In this document: in pieces, positions 9,031-19,303 of the stretch
Layout: each line of letters starts with the position of its first letter
How positions within the stretch are numbered: the stretch's first letter is position 1
Origin: Puccinia triticina
Lineage: Eukaryota; Basidiomycota; Pucciniomycetes; Pucciniales; Pucciniaceae
Assembly: GCF_026914185.1 (NCBI RefSeq)
Contig: NC_070560.1
Span: 7,741,501 to 7,805,500 of the forward strand
Direction of reading: 5' to 3'
DNA length: 64,000 nt
Position numbers and translations under genes: made by a program
Notes under the pieces: model-generated
What the model was told of the DNA's origin: nothing
Databases searched by the model: none
The model's input: the letters and a program-made list of their open reading frames with translations, nothing else

Positions 9031-9243
9031 CTGTTCTCAGCACAGCTTTTGCGGTGTTGGGACCAGGCTCAGCCAATGCTCAGTCAATGCCTACTTCTCA
9101 GCTTTTGATGAGCATCAGCTGTTCCTGGGAAAAATTTAGATTCAGCAGACTGTGCCACATTGAGTGCTCTGGTGCAGTCCTGCAAGCTCTACAAGTGCTG
9201 GTGGAGCAGACTTGAAGCAGCGCTGGAGTAGCTCTGGAGAAGA

Positions 9244-9453
9244 TGTTGAGTTATGGTTCTCAGGTTTTCTTTGTTCTTTTTCTGCTTTACACATTTCATC
9301 CACATTTTACACCTAGTTTCACATGTATGTAGTATACCTGGGCCCAGCGGACGTGGAAGGACTCTTTCCTCATCCTTCCACTACCATCTCCACTCGACCC
9401 GCATCGTGTCCACTGGTCTCAGTCCGCTGGTCTCAGCTCTGTCTAGCTCATCA
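9244..9453 (+). repeat. Left LTR, copia element 1
   Basis: 210 bp, TG..CA ended. Differs from the right LTR at three single positions (CATTTT/CATGTT, GACCCG/GACCTG, TCCACT/TCCGCT). Confidence 0.95.
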
Positions 9454-9465
9454 GGTTATGAGCCC
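9454..9465 (+). promoter_or_regulatory. Primer-binding site, half-tRNA(iMet) type
   Basis: GGTTATGAGCCC is perfectly complementary to the anticodon arm of initiator methionine tRNA (GGGCUCAUAACC), the internal 'half-molecule' priming used by classical copia elements. It begins directly after the LTR. Confidence 0.85.
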
Positions 9466-9584
9466 GCGCTAGGCTCCAGCTCCACAATCGACCAAGCACG
9501 TTAAATATCGGTCTTCTTCGAGTGAAATCTTACAAGTGGACTATCAAAAAGGATCAAAATACTCTCGTCGTCTTGCTCTTAGCT

Positions 9585-10349
9585 ATGTCTGACGATAAGA
9601 AACTCTCAACCTCGGGCAAAGCCCCCGCATCCTCCGTCGGTGCGACTGTGACCATCAACAATGACTCTTCGGCAGCCTCCTCTCAAAAATCGGCTGCCGC
9701 TCGTCTCCCCATTCTCACGGAACCCGGCCCAGACTCAAACTTCCCGGACTGGGACCTCGTGATGACCTCCTATTTCGACGCCGTCAACTTGGACTATGTC
9801 ATCGAAAAGCCGATGCCCGAACATCCGCCAGCCTCGTGGGTAGCAGACAACAAAACAATCTGCGCTATCCTCACGCAAACAGTCGTAGGTTCGAACTTAC
9901 TCACTGTCCGACCCTACAAGAAGAACGCATACGGCATGTGGCAGGCGCTTGTTCGCTCTCACCTGGACTCGTCCACAGGCGGCAGAGTCTACTGGCTTCG
10001 CAAGCTCCTTCTCGCGAAAATGGAAGGTGACGACCTTCTCTCGCATCTTAACACCATGGCGAAGGCATACGATCGCCTCAACGCTCTCATCACTCCGGAT
10101 AAACCTCTCACTCCATCCGATGTACACGCCGCCGCGCTCTTAAGTTCAATTCCGGACGACTGGATGGCCTGCGTTTCCCATCTCATGAATCAAGATGGTG
10201 TACAGTCCGAGGCGATTGTCTTAGCTCTGAAAAACGAGCACACCCGACGACAGTCTCAAACCGAGGTTGTCCCCTCGGCCTCGTCGGCAAAGGCCAGACC
10301 CCGATCTGACAAACGACCAGGTGATCGCACTCGTAAGCCGCTTCACTGA
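9585..10349 (+). CDS. Copia gag
   Basis: The frame from 9585 (an in-frame ATG also exists at 9522) encodes a Ser-rich leader and a copia-type gag core (LPILTEPGPDSNFPDWDLVM, then helices ending near the TRRQSQTE segment). It stops at TGA 10347-10349. The same frame continues beyond the stop with DFCNADGHDLNRC. The stop therefore replaces exactly the first cysteine of a C-x2-C-x4-H-x4-C zinc knuckle. It may be an inactivating TGT/TGC to TGA mutation or a readthrough stop; the sequence alone does not decide. Confidence 0.85.
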   Translation: MSDDKKLSTSGKAPASSVGATVTINNDSSAASSQKSAAARLPILTEPGPDSNFPDWDLVMTSYFDAVNLDYVIEKPMPEHPPASWVADNKTICAILTQTVVGSNLLTVRPYKKNAYGMWQALVRSHLDSSTGGRVYWLRKLLLAKMEGDDLLSHLNTMAKAYDRLNALITPDKPLTPSDVHAAALLSSIPDDWMACVSHLMNQDGVQSEAIVLALKNEHTRRQSQTEVVPSASSAKARPRSDKRPGDRTRKPLH

Positions 10350-12395
10350 GATTTCTGTAACGCAGATGGCCACGATCTCAATCGGTGCAACAACACTCGC
10401 AAGATTCTCGCCGAGCATAAGGCAAACCAACGACCCCGGGTGGATCCCAAGGATCAAGGCCAAAGCAAGCCGGCCGCACGAGCTGGTCGAACCTCTGCAG
10501 CCACTCTCGGCCAATCGTCTCATACCTACGAAGAAGATGAAGAATCCGACTACTCTGGTTCCCAGATCGACGTTGTCGCTGGTAACGCGGTTGCCGCTCT
10601 CTCAGCTTCCTTCGGCGCGTTTACTGCCGGAGATGCGAACCTGGACTCTGGATGCTCCATGTCAATGACACCGGACCTTGCCACCGTCGAAAACCCCAAG
10701 CCGGACCACACTCCTGTCCGCCTTGCCGACCACTCTGTGGTCGAAGCCACTCACAAGGGCACGGCCAGACTTCCAATAGGCGGCGATGTCAAGGTCAAAA
10801 CTCTAGTCGTCCCCTCTCTTCATGAACCGCTCCTCTCCATCGCTGCCATGTGCGACGCGGGCGTTACTGCTGTTTTCACCAAATCCTCCTGCGATCTCTA
10901 CCGATCGGACTCCATCCACATCACTGGCTCGCTTTCCGGTCGTGGTTATTGGCGAGGAAATCTCTATTACCTGTCCTCTGAGCCTGTGAGCTCATATTCC
11001 TCTAATCCCATTATTTCTCCACCTGTTGACAACTCTTTGCTTGCATACCACTATCGACTCTCTCACATCGGCCTCAAACCCCTCAAAGCCTTTCTGAATC
11101 GTCACGATATCCACCCGTCAACGATGAACGAGATTGAGGTGCAAAAATGCCCCATCTGTGTCCAATCAAAAATGCCCCGCAACGCTTTTCGATCTCGAAC
11201 TCTTCATCGATCTTCAACCCCGGGCGAGCTAATTCACTCGGATGTTTGCTCCTATGAGGTCGTCTCTCGGGAGGGCTATAAGTACTTTATCACCTTTATA
11301 GACGATTGTTCCAAGTTTCTCCAAGTTTTTCCCATGAAATTAAAAAGCGATTCGTTCGCCTGTTTCAAAACTTTTCGTGCATTCTTTGAGAAGACGGGTT
11401 CCCACAAGATTCTTGCTCTCCGCACAGACAACGGCGGAGAGTACTTGTCAAGTCAGTTCACTTCGTACTTGTCCTCCGCAGGCATTAAGCACGAACCGGG
11501 TCCTCCTCATTCGCCGGAATTGAACGGGGTCGCCGAACGAACCAATCGAACAATCAGCAATCTGGTGAGGTCATCTCTCCTGCAAGCCAAGCTTCCGAAA
11601 TCATTCTGGGCCGATGCCCTCAGACACTCGATCTTCCCATACAACTCAATCCCTTGCAACACCCCGCAAGGTTTTCTCTCACCATCCTCGATAATGCAAC
11701 ATCAAGAGATCGACATTGAGCGGCTACATCCTTTTGGATGCCTTGTTTGGTACAAGGTACCTGAGGCAAACCGTAAGAAACTCGATCAAAAGGGACAGGC
11801 CTCCATTCTTCTCTCCTACCTCTGTGACGGGAATGGGTTCCGCCTGTGGGACCTAGAAAACCGCTCGGTTGTCAAGTCGCGTGATGTTATGTTTGTTGAT
11901 TCAACTTTCCCTTACGGCGCAAAACTGAACACTCCATCTGATCCAATCACAGTGGAGATGCCGTGGTCCCAACTCGAAAAGATTCCTCCGTCTAGGGATC
12001 TCTCTCCCCTCAAGATTACTCAACCGAGTCGGGACGTCAACAACCTGCACCCACCAGCTCCAGATGCGTCTTCCCCTATTGATCATTCTTCTCCCACCCC
12101 ATCTCCACCACCTCGGGTAGCCACACCGGATCACCCGCCACTTGACGTTCCCCTCAAACCTCGCTTTGATAGGCGCTTGGCAGCCTCAATCCATGCCCCA
12201 GGCAACGCTCCTCGCTCTGTAGAGTCAATTCCATCAGATTCAGACTCTTCCCGACACTCCCCGCTGTCATCTCCCTCGCTGCTCTCCCCGGACATCTCCA
12301 TCATTTCTCTCCCCCCACTCCCTGCGTCTCCGTCTCCCCCTCTCCCCCCCCCGCGTCCCCTCGACTCCTCCCCCTTCCTCTGCGGCAAAAGCTGA
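10350..12395 (+). pseudogene. Copia protease-integrase segment
   Basis: It continues the gag frame after TGA. Visible in order: the zinc-knuckle remainder, a protease LDSGCSMSMTPD with the DSG catalytic triplet, and the integrase HHCC zinc finger (H..H..CPIC). The integrase core follows with D in IHSDVCSY, D in RTDNGGEY and E in SPELNGVAERTNRT. A long Pro/Ser-rich hinge ends the segment. The frame ends at TGA near 12393, downstream of a C8 run (12343-12350). The RT frame begins in the next phase, so one base is gained or lost there. Confidence 0.85.
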
Positions 12396-14103
12396 ATCGC
12401 CAAAATCTCCATCTCTTCCTCCGCCGAAGATTCCGTCGCCGAAGCCTGCACCACCGCCGAAGCCTGCACCACCGCCTCCACGCCGCCAATCAACACGAGA
12501 ACGCAAAGCGCCGGAGCGCTACGGTCAATGGTCAAAGAACGCATCTGCTGGTGGCGATGTTGACACACCAAAGACTTGGCGTCAGCTTCTGAAATCCCCA
12601 AATAAACACCGTTGGATGAAGGCCGCCGAAGACGAATTTGCATCACTGTTGGGAATGCAAACCTGGAAACTCGTACCGCGCCCAGAAAAGAGGCGGATTA
12701 TCAAATCTAAATGGGTCTTCAAAGTCAAACGTCGACCCGATCAAACCATTCAGAAGTTGAAAGCACGCCTGGTAGCCATGGGCTATTCTCAGATCCAGGG
12801 ACTCGACTATGATGAGGTTTTCTCCCCAACGCTACGCTTGGAAACACTCAGACTAATATTCTCTCTTCTTGCCAGTCGTAGTTGGAAAGGCCGTCAAGTA
12901 GATTTCAAGACGGCATTCCTTAACGGACACCTTGACAAGCCCATCTACATGGAACAGCCACCGGGCTTTGAAGACCCGCAACATGCCGATTGGGTCTGCG
13001 AGGTGAGCCGCTCACTCTACGGCTTGAAACAATCTCCTCGCCAGTGGAACATTGAACTCCACAAGGCGCTCCTAGGCCTAGGCCTGAAAAACTCGAAGTA
13101 CGATCCCACCCTATATTTCAAACTGGACAACGGCAAACTCTCGGGTGCCCTTACAACTCACGTCGACGATCTTGCTATTGTTGGCGAGCCATCCTTTGTT
13201 GATTCTCTTATTTCCTCAATCGGCCGACAATTCAAAATAGGAGCCGATGAAGACCTCAACCACTTTCTATCTTTGAAGATTACGCGTGACGTACCCGCCC
13301 GATATGTCTATCTCAATCAAGGACACTACATCTCGGATCTCAATGATCGCTTCCTCGCCGGTACTCACGTGTCTGTTCCAACACCAACTGACGTCAACTT
13401 CAAAAATCTTACTCATCGTCAACCGAAAGACTCCCCGTCGCCTGGACCATATCCACAGCTCATCGGTGCACTGCTCTGGGTCTCACAGTGCACCCGCCCA
13501 GACATTTCCTTTGCAGTCAACCGTCTGTCTCAATACCTTCGCGATCCTTCCGCCTCCCACTGGTACGCCGCCGTACGAGTTCTCAACTATCTCATCTCCA
13601 CCAAAGACCTGAAGCTACGCCTCGGTGGGGATCTCTCATGCTCTGGATATTCTGACTCAGACTGGGCTGAAGATCGTGATGATCGCCGTTCAACCTCAGC
13701 CTACACGTATCGCATAGGGGATGGCGCAATCTCCTGGAAATCCAGAAAACAAGCAACCGTCTCGCTTTCAAGCACCGAAGCCGAATACAAAGCCTTGTCT
13801 GATTCGTGCAAGGAGGCCCTCTGGCTCAGACATCTTCTGACGGAACTTCGCCTTCGCCCGGACACCGCGATTCCCCTTCACGTTGACAATGAGGGTGCGG
13901 AAGCACTCGCAAAGAACCCTGAACATCACGCCCGCACGAAACATATCCACGCCCGATATCATTTTATCCGAGAATGTGTCAAAGAAGGAGACGTCTCACT
14001 CCTTCATGTGTCGACAAAGGATATGGTCGCCGATATGCTGACCAAACCTCTGCCTTGTGTTGCCCTTGAAAGACATAGGACCCTGTTTGGAATTGTTGGA
14101 TGA
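12352..14103 (+). CDS. Copia reverse transcriptase-RNase H
   Basis: The open frame of 584 codons (first ATG 12616) is out of phase with the preceding segment. Copia RT landmarks are present: WMKAAEDEF, FLNGHLDKPIYMEQPPGF, SLYGLKQSPRQW, the catalytic THVDDLAIVG and the PDISFAVNRLSQ segment. RNase H follows with YSDSDWA, SSTEAEYKAL and DNEGA, then the terminal KHIHARYHFIRE. It ends 125 bp before the right LTR. No internal stop occurs, so this half looks functional apart from its lost connection to gag-integrase. Confidence 0.9.
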   Translation, partial: RVPSTPPPSSAAKAESPKSPSLPPPKIPSPKPAPPPKPAPPPPRRQSTRERKAPERYGQWSKNASAGGDVDTPKTWRQLLKSPNKHRWMKAAEDEFASLLGMQTWKLVPRPEKRRIIKSKWVFKVKRRPDQTIQKLKARLVAMGYSQIQGLDYDEVFSPTLRLETLRLIFSLLASRSWKGRQVDFKTAFLNGHLDKPIYMEQPPGFEDPQHADWVCEVSRSLYGLKQSPRQWNIELHKALLGLGLKNSKYDPTLYFKLDNGKLSGALTTHVDDLAIVGEPSFVDSLISSIGRQFKIGADEDLNHFLSLKITRDVPARYVYLNQGHYISDLNDRFLAGTHVSVPTPTDVNFKNLTHRQPKDSPSPGPYPQLIGALLWVSQCTRPDISFAVNRLSQYLRDPSASHWYAAVRVLNYLISTKDLKLRLGGDLSCSGYSDSDWAEDRDDRRSTSAYTYRIGDGAISWKSRKQATVSLSSTEAEYKALSDSCKEALWLRHLLTELRLRPDTAIPLHVDNEGAEALAKNPEHHARTKHIHARYHFIRECVKEGDVSLLHVSTKDMVADMLTKPLPCVALERHRTLFGIVG

Positions 14104-14227
14104 TCTTCTCTTCTCTTCCCTTATTCCCTCTCTCTCTGATTCCCTAATATTTTGTTTTCTTTCTTTCTTTCTTTCCTCCTCTTTCTTTTCTTTCTTTCTT
14201 GTTCTTCATGTGTGCAGCAAGGGGGGG

Positions 14228-14437
14228 TGTTGAGTTATGGTTCTCAGGTTTTCTTTGTTCTTTTTCTGCTTTACACATTTCATCCACATGTTACACCTAG
14301 TTTCACATGTATGTAGTATACCTGGGCCCAGCGGACGTGGAAGGACTCTTTCCTCATCCTTCCACTACCATCTCCACTCGACCTGCATCGTGTCCGCTGG
14401 TCTCAGTCCGCTGGTCTCAGCTCTGTCTAGCTCATCA
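14228..14437 (+). repeat. Right LTR, copia element 1
   Basis: 210 bp, preceded by a polypurine tract and followed by the target-site copy GAAGA. Confidence 0.95.
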
Positions 14438-14442
14438 GAAGA

Positions 14443-15305
14443 AACCAAAGCTGCATCATGTCTCAACAACCAGCCATTGAGTGGGTTGTGCACTCCGCTC
14501 AATGGCTGGTGTAGTGGTAAATTTGGGTTGGGGACTCAAAATGACTGCACAGAGGTGTGGAGGTTGCGGACTGTGGGTCTGCAAGGCTGGAATGGAGGAA
14601 GTTCTTTGAGGCAGAGCGCGGGGTGATTGTAGACGCCGCGGAAGTGGGCGGAGCAGGACTTGACTTAAGCTGGCTAGTAGCCGCGGTGACCAGGGGAAGC
14701 CGTGGCAGCCAAAGCGGGTGGAGGCGGCGCGTGGGATCCCGGCATTGTAGCCAAGACAGGGGCGGGGAAGCTATGGCAAGAGGAGTCCAACAGTGGGTGA
14801 TGATGTGCATAAAATTTGACAGGAGATTTGTGTGAGAGGGGAATGGACAGATGACGTGCATGGTTGTGGGAGTGTGGCTTGGCAGATTGCATGCGTGAGA
14901 GGCGGGTGGAGAATGTTGGTTTCTTTCTCTCATGTTTTCCTTTTCTATGTAGGGGGGAGGAGGGACTTGTACAGACATTCTTTTTCTCATTATGATTATT
15001 ATTATTCTGTTACTACACATATTCTTTATGTGCAGAGCTCCTTTTACTTTACTTGTGGCGGAGTTTCTTTATTTTATTTTGATGGCGGATATTTCTGTAC
15101 CTACAGAGCCTCTTTTTACTTTACTTGCAGCTATTTGTATGTTACTTTATGACTTGCTTTGTGTATTGTGCCTCACTACTCCTATGCAGAGCTGAGCAGA
15201 GCTCTCTGGATCACCTGACTTTCTCCTGGAACAATCTTGCGGCGGCGGTGACTGGGCATTTCTGACACTGTGTCAGTGGTTGCTTTTGCTCTCCACACCG
15301 TCAAA
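14443..15305. other. Intergenic; one palindrome of the ACCGGTCATTGAGTGG family
   Basis: 14465-14512 is a hairpin (CCAGCCATTGAGTGGGTTG .. CACTCCGCTCAATGGCTGG) related to the minisatellite at 3540-3985. The rest is GC/GT-rich and then AT-rich, with no exon recognised. Confidence 0.5.
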
Positions 15306-15559
15306 CTTGCAGTTCATCATTTTTTATCTCAGTCTTGCCTTCTTGTTTCAGTTGTGAAGTTTATCATTTTTCTCTATCTACCCTCAAAACATACACCTAG
15401 TTATAACTTACACCCAGCAATCCTTAAATTTTTTAGATTTCTCTTCAGCCATTTCAAAGGGTTTTTTCTGATTCTATTTTCTTTTCCCTCCGGCTTTTGT
15501 TTTCCGCTGAACTAATTCTTATCACTATTGCTAGGCTTGATTTAAAACAAATGAAAAAT
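15306..15559 (+). repeat. Dispersed repeat, copy A
   Basis: 254 bp from CTTGCAGTTCATC to AAACAAATGAAAAAT. It is about 90% identical to 34857-35311 when the MITE inside the latter is removed. Type unknown; it may be a fragment of an LTR or of an element 3' end. Confidence 0.75.
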
Positions 15560-15617
15560 GGGCTCTTCTGGACACCCCTGCAGATTGGATACTGCCTGCA
15601 ACCGGGCTCAGAACCAA

Positions 15618-16058
15618 GGCCCCGTTTGGCAGCAGTGATATTATGTAATAAACACTGCTTTTCTATAACCGGGCCTCACCGAGGCCCATATTGTATCACT
15701 CGCGTGTTTGGCAGTTTTGAGAAGTTATGAGGGTCATCACGAGTTGGACCATGTATTCCCTTTGATGACCAATGGTCATTGATGGGACTATGTGTTCCCC
15801 AAAAGGGACTCTGTATTCCCTTTGATGACCATGTACCGGCCATCGTCAAGAGGAGTTAAACACTTGATTAGCATTGCCGGTATGTACACTCAATGGCCGG
15901 TATTTACCAGCCATGGAGCTTGTTATGTAGGCAAGCTGTATGACGCGAGTGGCAGCCAAACACTTGTGTTATCTTGAAATATATGAATTCAAGAGTGATG
16001 TGCATCACATTAGGTAAGTGTGCAATATCACATAACATGATTGCTGCCAAACGGGGCC
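15618..16058. mobile_element. MITE, PIF/Harbinger-like, TSD CAA
   Basis: 441 bp with terminal inverted repeats GGCCCCGTTTGGCAGCA(G/A)T and following ATTATGT, flanked on both sides by the trinucleotide CAA (15615-15617, 16059-16061). The 3-bp duplication and GGCCCCGTTTGG tip point to a Tourist-like non-autonomous element. The same tip occurs at 41959-42108. The interior has repeated GTATTCCCTTTGATGACCA and ATTGCCGGT/CAATGGCCGG words. No coding sequence. Confidence 0.85.
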
Positions 16059-16069
16059 CAAGGTTCCAT

Positions 16070-16150
16070 CTAACTTAACACAAGTCCCCCTGGTGGGAGG
16101 CTCGCTGTGGCTGGCCGCGAAGCGGCCCCTCCCGCAGGGAGAGACTTGCA
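16070..16150 (-). repeat. Hairpin element copy 11
   Basis: CTAACTTAACACAAGTCCCC at the left and CTCCCGCAGGGAGAGACTTG at the right. Same subfamily as copy 3 (GCTCGCTGTGGCTGGCCGCG centre). It starts only 9 bp from the MITE's target duplication. Confidence 0.8.
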
Positions 16151-16771
16151 TATTATCCCCAACTTCATAGGGGAGTAGAAAGTACCAAATGGCTGTAAGG
16201 TTTTTAACTTTTTAATAGCTCTGCCCCCAGCACCTCCAAAGGTCTGAGCCACAGCTTTCTGACCCTTTGACATCTCCTCTACAATTCTGTCTCCTCAGAA
16301 TTTTTGTATCACCATCAATGTATTTTTCATAAATTTTTGAAAAGTGACTTCTCAAGAAATGGATCTGCACAAGGATTCACAAAGCTGTATTCCTTGTAGA
16401 TCCTGTGGACCAAAAAATCTGCATGCTTTGTAGGTTGTATGTAAATTGACACATTGTATGTACATAAGCTAAGATCACCACTGTGCTTCCCTCTGGCCAA
16501 ATGCGGATCCACACATGGATCTTCCAAACTTAAGACATGGTTTGGAATTTTGTTTTGCTGCCTTGACCAGATTCCTGGGCACTTTTGCCACTAGGGAGTG
16601 CAGTCTTTGGATTGAGAGGCTGGAACAGGTGTCAAACTTTGCGCATTTATCAAGGCTACAAGACTGTCTATTCAGTTTTCTTTTATTGTTTTTATTAAAA
16701 TTTATAGGGCTGTATTTTTATTTTTTGCACTGAATATCCCTTCTGCTCCTGCCAAAATTGAGGGATAGCGA
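16151..16771. other. Intergenic, no gene recognised
   Basis: AT-rich; no exon or repeat recognised. Confidence 0.4.
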
Positions 16772-16843
16772 GTAAACCTCTCCTACGGAGAGCGCTCCGC
16801 GCGGGTCCCCCGGACCTCTGTTCGAGTGGCTTTGTTAAGCTAG
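16772..16843 (+). repeat. Hairpin element copy 12, upstream of YHM2
   Basis: GTAAACCTCTCCTACGGAGAG at the left and GTTCGAGTGGCTTTGTTAAG at the right, tail CTAG. It lies about 157 bp upstream of the YHM2 start codon. Confidence 0.8.
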
Positions 16844-16999
16844 AGGTTCCATTGCATTCCATTGGGGCACGATCAATCTGCATACCCCATACATATGTGT
16901 TTACATAATCAGCCGGCCGCTGACCGCGATGATGTCCTCTCCAGTCCTTCTTCACGCAGACTGTCTCAATTTCTTTCTTTAGCAGCCGCAATCTTGACC

Positions 17000-18817
17000 A
17001 TGGCCCCAGCAGCAGCAGCAGCCCCATTGAAGCCGGGAGAAAAAAGAGGTGTCAACTGGTCTAATGTCGTGAGTATTGTTTCTCATATCCGCTTCTTACG
17101 GTATTCGAAAAGTCGAGTTTCCTGCGGCGATGGTTGACACAAGTAATCTGTTGACTCTTACTCCCCAGGCCGTCGGAGGCATCATGAACATGTTTGAGGT
17201 GAGTGTTTATCCGCTTCAATACGTAAACAGCGAAGCGGTACACTTCCCGAAAATATACAATCCAAAAAAATGACGTCATACTATCTCAATTCGCAAATCA
17301 ATCGCCACCTCAATCCTGCGATGTATTTTAAAAATCCATGCAAAGGTGACCACGTTGGGACAGCCTCTTGAGGTCAGTAACCCCCTTGTGATAGTCATCT
17401 CAATCATTCATTTTTATTTGGATTTACTTCCGACAGCTAACTGTGACAATATCTTATTGACTTATCTTGCCAGGTTGTCAAAACTCAAATGGCTTCCAAC
17501 CGATCTCAATCGATGGTCAATGCTCTCAAGACAGTCTGGTCGCGAGGTGGTCCATTAGGGTAAGTAGGCGGGAGCTTATCGTTCGATGCAACATGCCACG
17601 GGGACTGGTTAAATTTCAACATCTTTGTTTTGACACCCAGGTTTTATCAGGGACTGATCCCATGGGCTTGGATCGAGGCTTCGACCAAGGGAGCCGTCCT
17701 GTTGTTTACTGCAGCTGAAATCGAGACTGTCGCAGTTTCAAATGGCATCAGTCCTGCCGTTGCGGGATTACTCGGCGGAATGGGAGGTGGAATTTCCCAA
17801 GCTTATGCTACGATGGGTATGTTGTTGAGCTGCACAATTTTCAAGTTTCCAAGCAAGCAAAGCGAAAAGACGAAAAACGACCACTGATCAAGCCTAAGTC
17901 GGTTTAATCTTCAGGCTTCTGTACGTGTATGAAAACAGCTGAAATTACTCGTCATAAACAAGCATCAGCGGGTATTAAGCCACCGTGAGTAAAAAGTAAT
18001 TGACTTGCCCTGGCAAGTGTTTCCGCCGCTCATCTAGTCTTGTTCATTCTGAACAGCTCCACCATGGCACTCTTCATGGAGATGTACAGGAAGGATGGCA
18101 TAAAAGGGATCAACAAGGGAGTGAATGCGGTCGCTGTTCGCCAATGTACCAACTGGGGTTCCAGGATGGGCTTTGCCCGACTAGCAGAGGAGCAGATCCG
18201 AGTGTTACGCGGTAAGACTGACGGCCAACGATTGAGTGCTGCCGATAAGATCTTGAGCAGCTCAGTCGGCGGGGCGCTGGCATGTTGGAACCAACCGATC
18301 GAAGTCGTCCGAGTCGAGATGCAGTCGATGGCTAAACAAGCGCCTGGTGGCACTCGACCCGCCAAGCTTACCGTCTTCAACACCTTGGCATACGTCTACA
18401 GGTGCGTTTTCTGCCTCAGCTCCGACCATCCATCTTCTATTGTGGTTTCCCCCCAAAGCACTCGCTCACTTTTTCGCGGAGCTTGTCCCGCCCGGTTTCG
18501 ATGCAGAGAAAACGGAATCACAGGACTTTATCGAGGCGTGACTCCTCGGATCTGTCTAGGGATCTGGCAAACCATTTGCATGGTTTCCTTCGCTGATGTT
18601 CGTATATCCTATCTACCCATTCTCTTCTCGGCTGATGTGCTGACAAACCAACAACTGTTTTTTTGGATCTAAACAGTATGTCAAGGAATGGTGCGTTTCC
18701 AACTTTCCCCTAGCTGTGCTCGGATGTTTTTATCAAAGTTAAGTTGAATGCATAATTTGTCATTTATATTTATTTGTTTGGTTTCACAGGGTCAAAGCCT
18801 CCAAAGAGAAGATTTGA
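17000..18817 (+). CDS. YHM2: Mitochondrial citrate/oxoglutarate carrier Yhm2
   Basis: Ten exons (17000-17068, 17169-17198, 17346-17372, 17474-17559, 17641-17816, 17915-17984, 18057-18401, 18507-18597, 18677-18690, 18790-18817) join into 311 codons, the usual carrier length. Yhm2 is an inner-membrane carrier that exchanges citrate for oxoglutarate, supporting cytosolic NADPH and acetyl-CoA supply. Family landmarks are [17 protein letters not shown] (first signature), [35 protein letters not shown] in place of a canonical second signature, [36 protein letters not shown] (third signature) and [15 protein letters not shown]. These match Yhm2, not the CTP1-type citrate carrier. All introns are GT..AG. 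A copia element is inserted 163 bp after the stop. Confidence 0.93.
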
Positions 18818-18980
18818 AAAATGAAACAAGGTCAGGCCGTCAAGAGGAGACAAGCTCGATTTGTTAATGTAAATGCCCACGAGCGAAGGGAAACAACTGC
18901 TCGAAGGCCCTACTTGACCAACGATCATTGGAGGAAAAAATCTAATCAAGAGACAAAAGGATGGGAAAATACCTACCACT

Positions 18981-19191
18981 TGTTGAAGTATGCTTATATC
19001 CATTTCACTGTATGCTTCAACCATAACACTAGCAACTTGTATATAGCTTATACTAAGTTGCTCTAGGAGTTTCCTTCCTTTTCCTCAGTGAATCAGATCA
19101 TATCCTTTTCTCACTCCTGAGTGCCACTCCTGAGTGTCACAAGACTGTTTAGTCTGTGAACTTCAGTGTTCATCCCATTGTTCCCTCAACA
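18981..19191 (+). repeat. Left LTR, copia element 2
   Basis: 211 bp. It is 13 bp longer than the right LTR because CACTCCTGAGTG is repeated once more near 19110-19135. Confidence 0.9.
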
Positions 19192-19204
19192 GGTTATGAG
19201 GCCC
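19192..19204 (+). promoter_or_regulatory. Primer-binding site, half-tRNA(iMet) type
   Basis: GGTTATGAGGCCC follows the LTR directly. It matches the copia-1 primer site except for one extra G. Confidence 0.65.
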
Positions 19205-19303
19205 ATTCGCTCAACCTGCTCTCGACAAATTTTTTTTTGCCATCAATCGGTCTCGCGCACTCTAGTCATCAACCCGGAACCACCTTACTTTTGACTAGAT
19301 TCA

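Larger units (their letters stand above)
9244..14437 (+). mobile_element. Ty1/copia LTR retrotransposon (near full length)
   Basis: Two 210-bp LTRs (TGTTGAG..CTCATCA) differ at three positions and are flanked by the 5-bp duplication GAAGA (9239-9243 and 14438-14442). The interior encodes gag, zinc knuckle, protease, integrase, then reverse transcriptase and RNase H, the copia order. A primer-binding site follows the left LTR and the purine tract AGCAAGGGGGGG precedes the right one. Two lesions split the polyprotein: an in-frame TGA at 10347 and a frame change near a C8 run at 12343-12350. Three LTR differences point to a fairly young insertion. Confidence 0.95.

Noticed and set aside
12131..12646. 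171-codon minus-strand Gly/Arg-rich frame
   Set aside because: Antisense of the copia Pro/Ser hinge.
14499..15020. 173-codon minus-strand frame downstream of the copia element
   Set aside because: Low-complexity Ser/Pro/His composition, no start context or motif.
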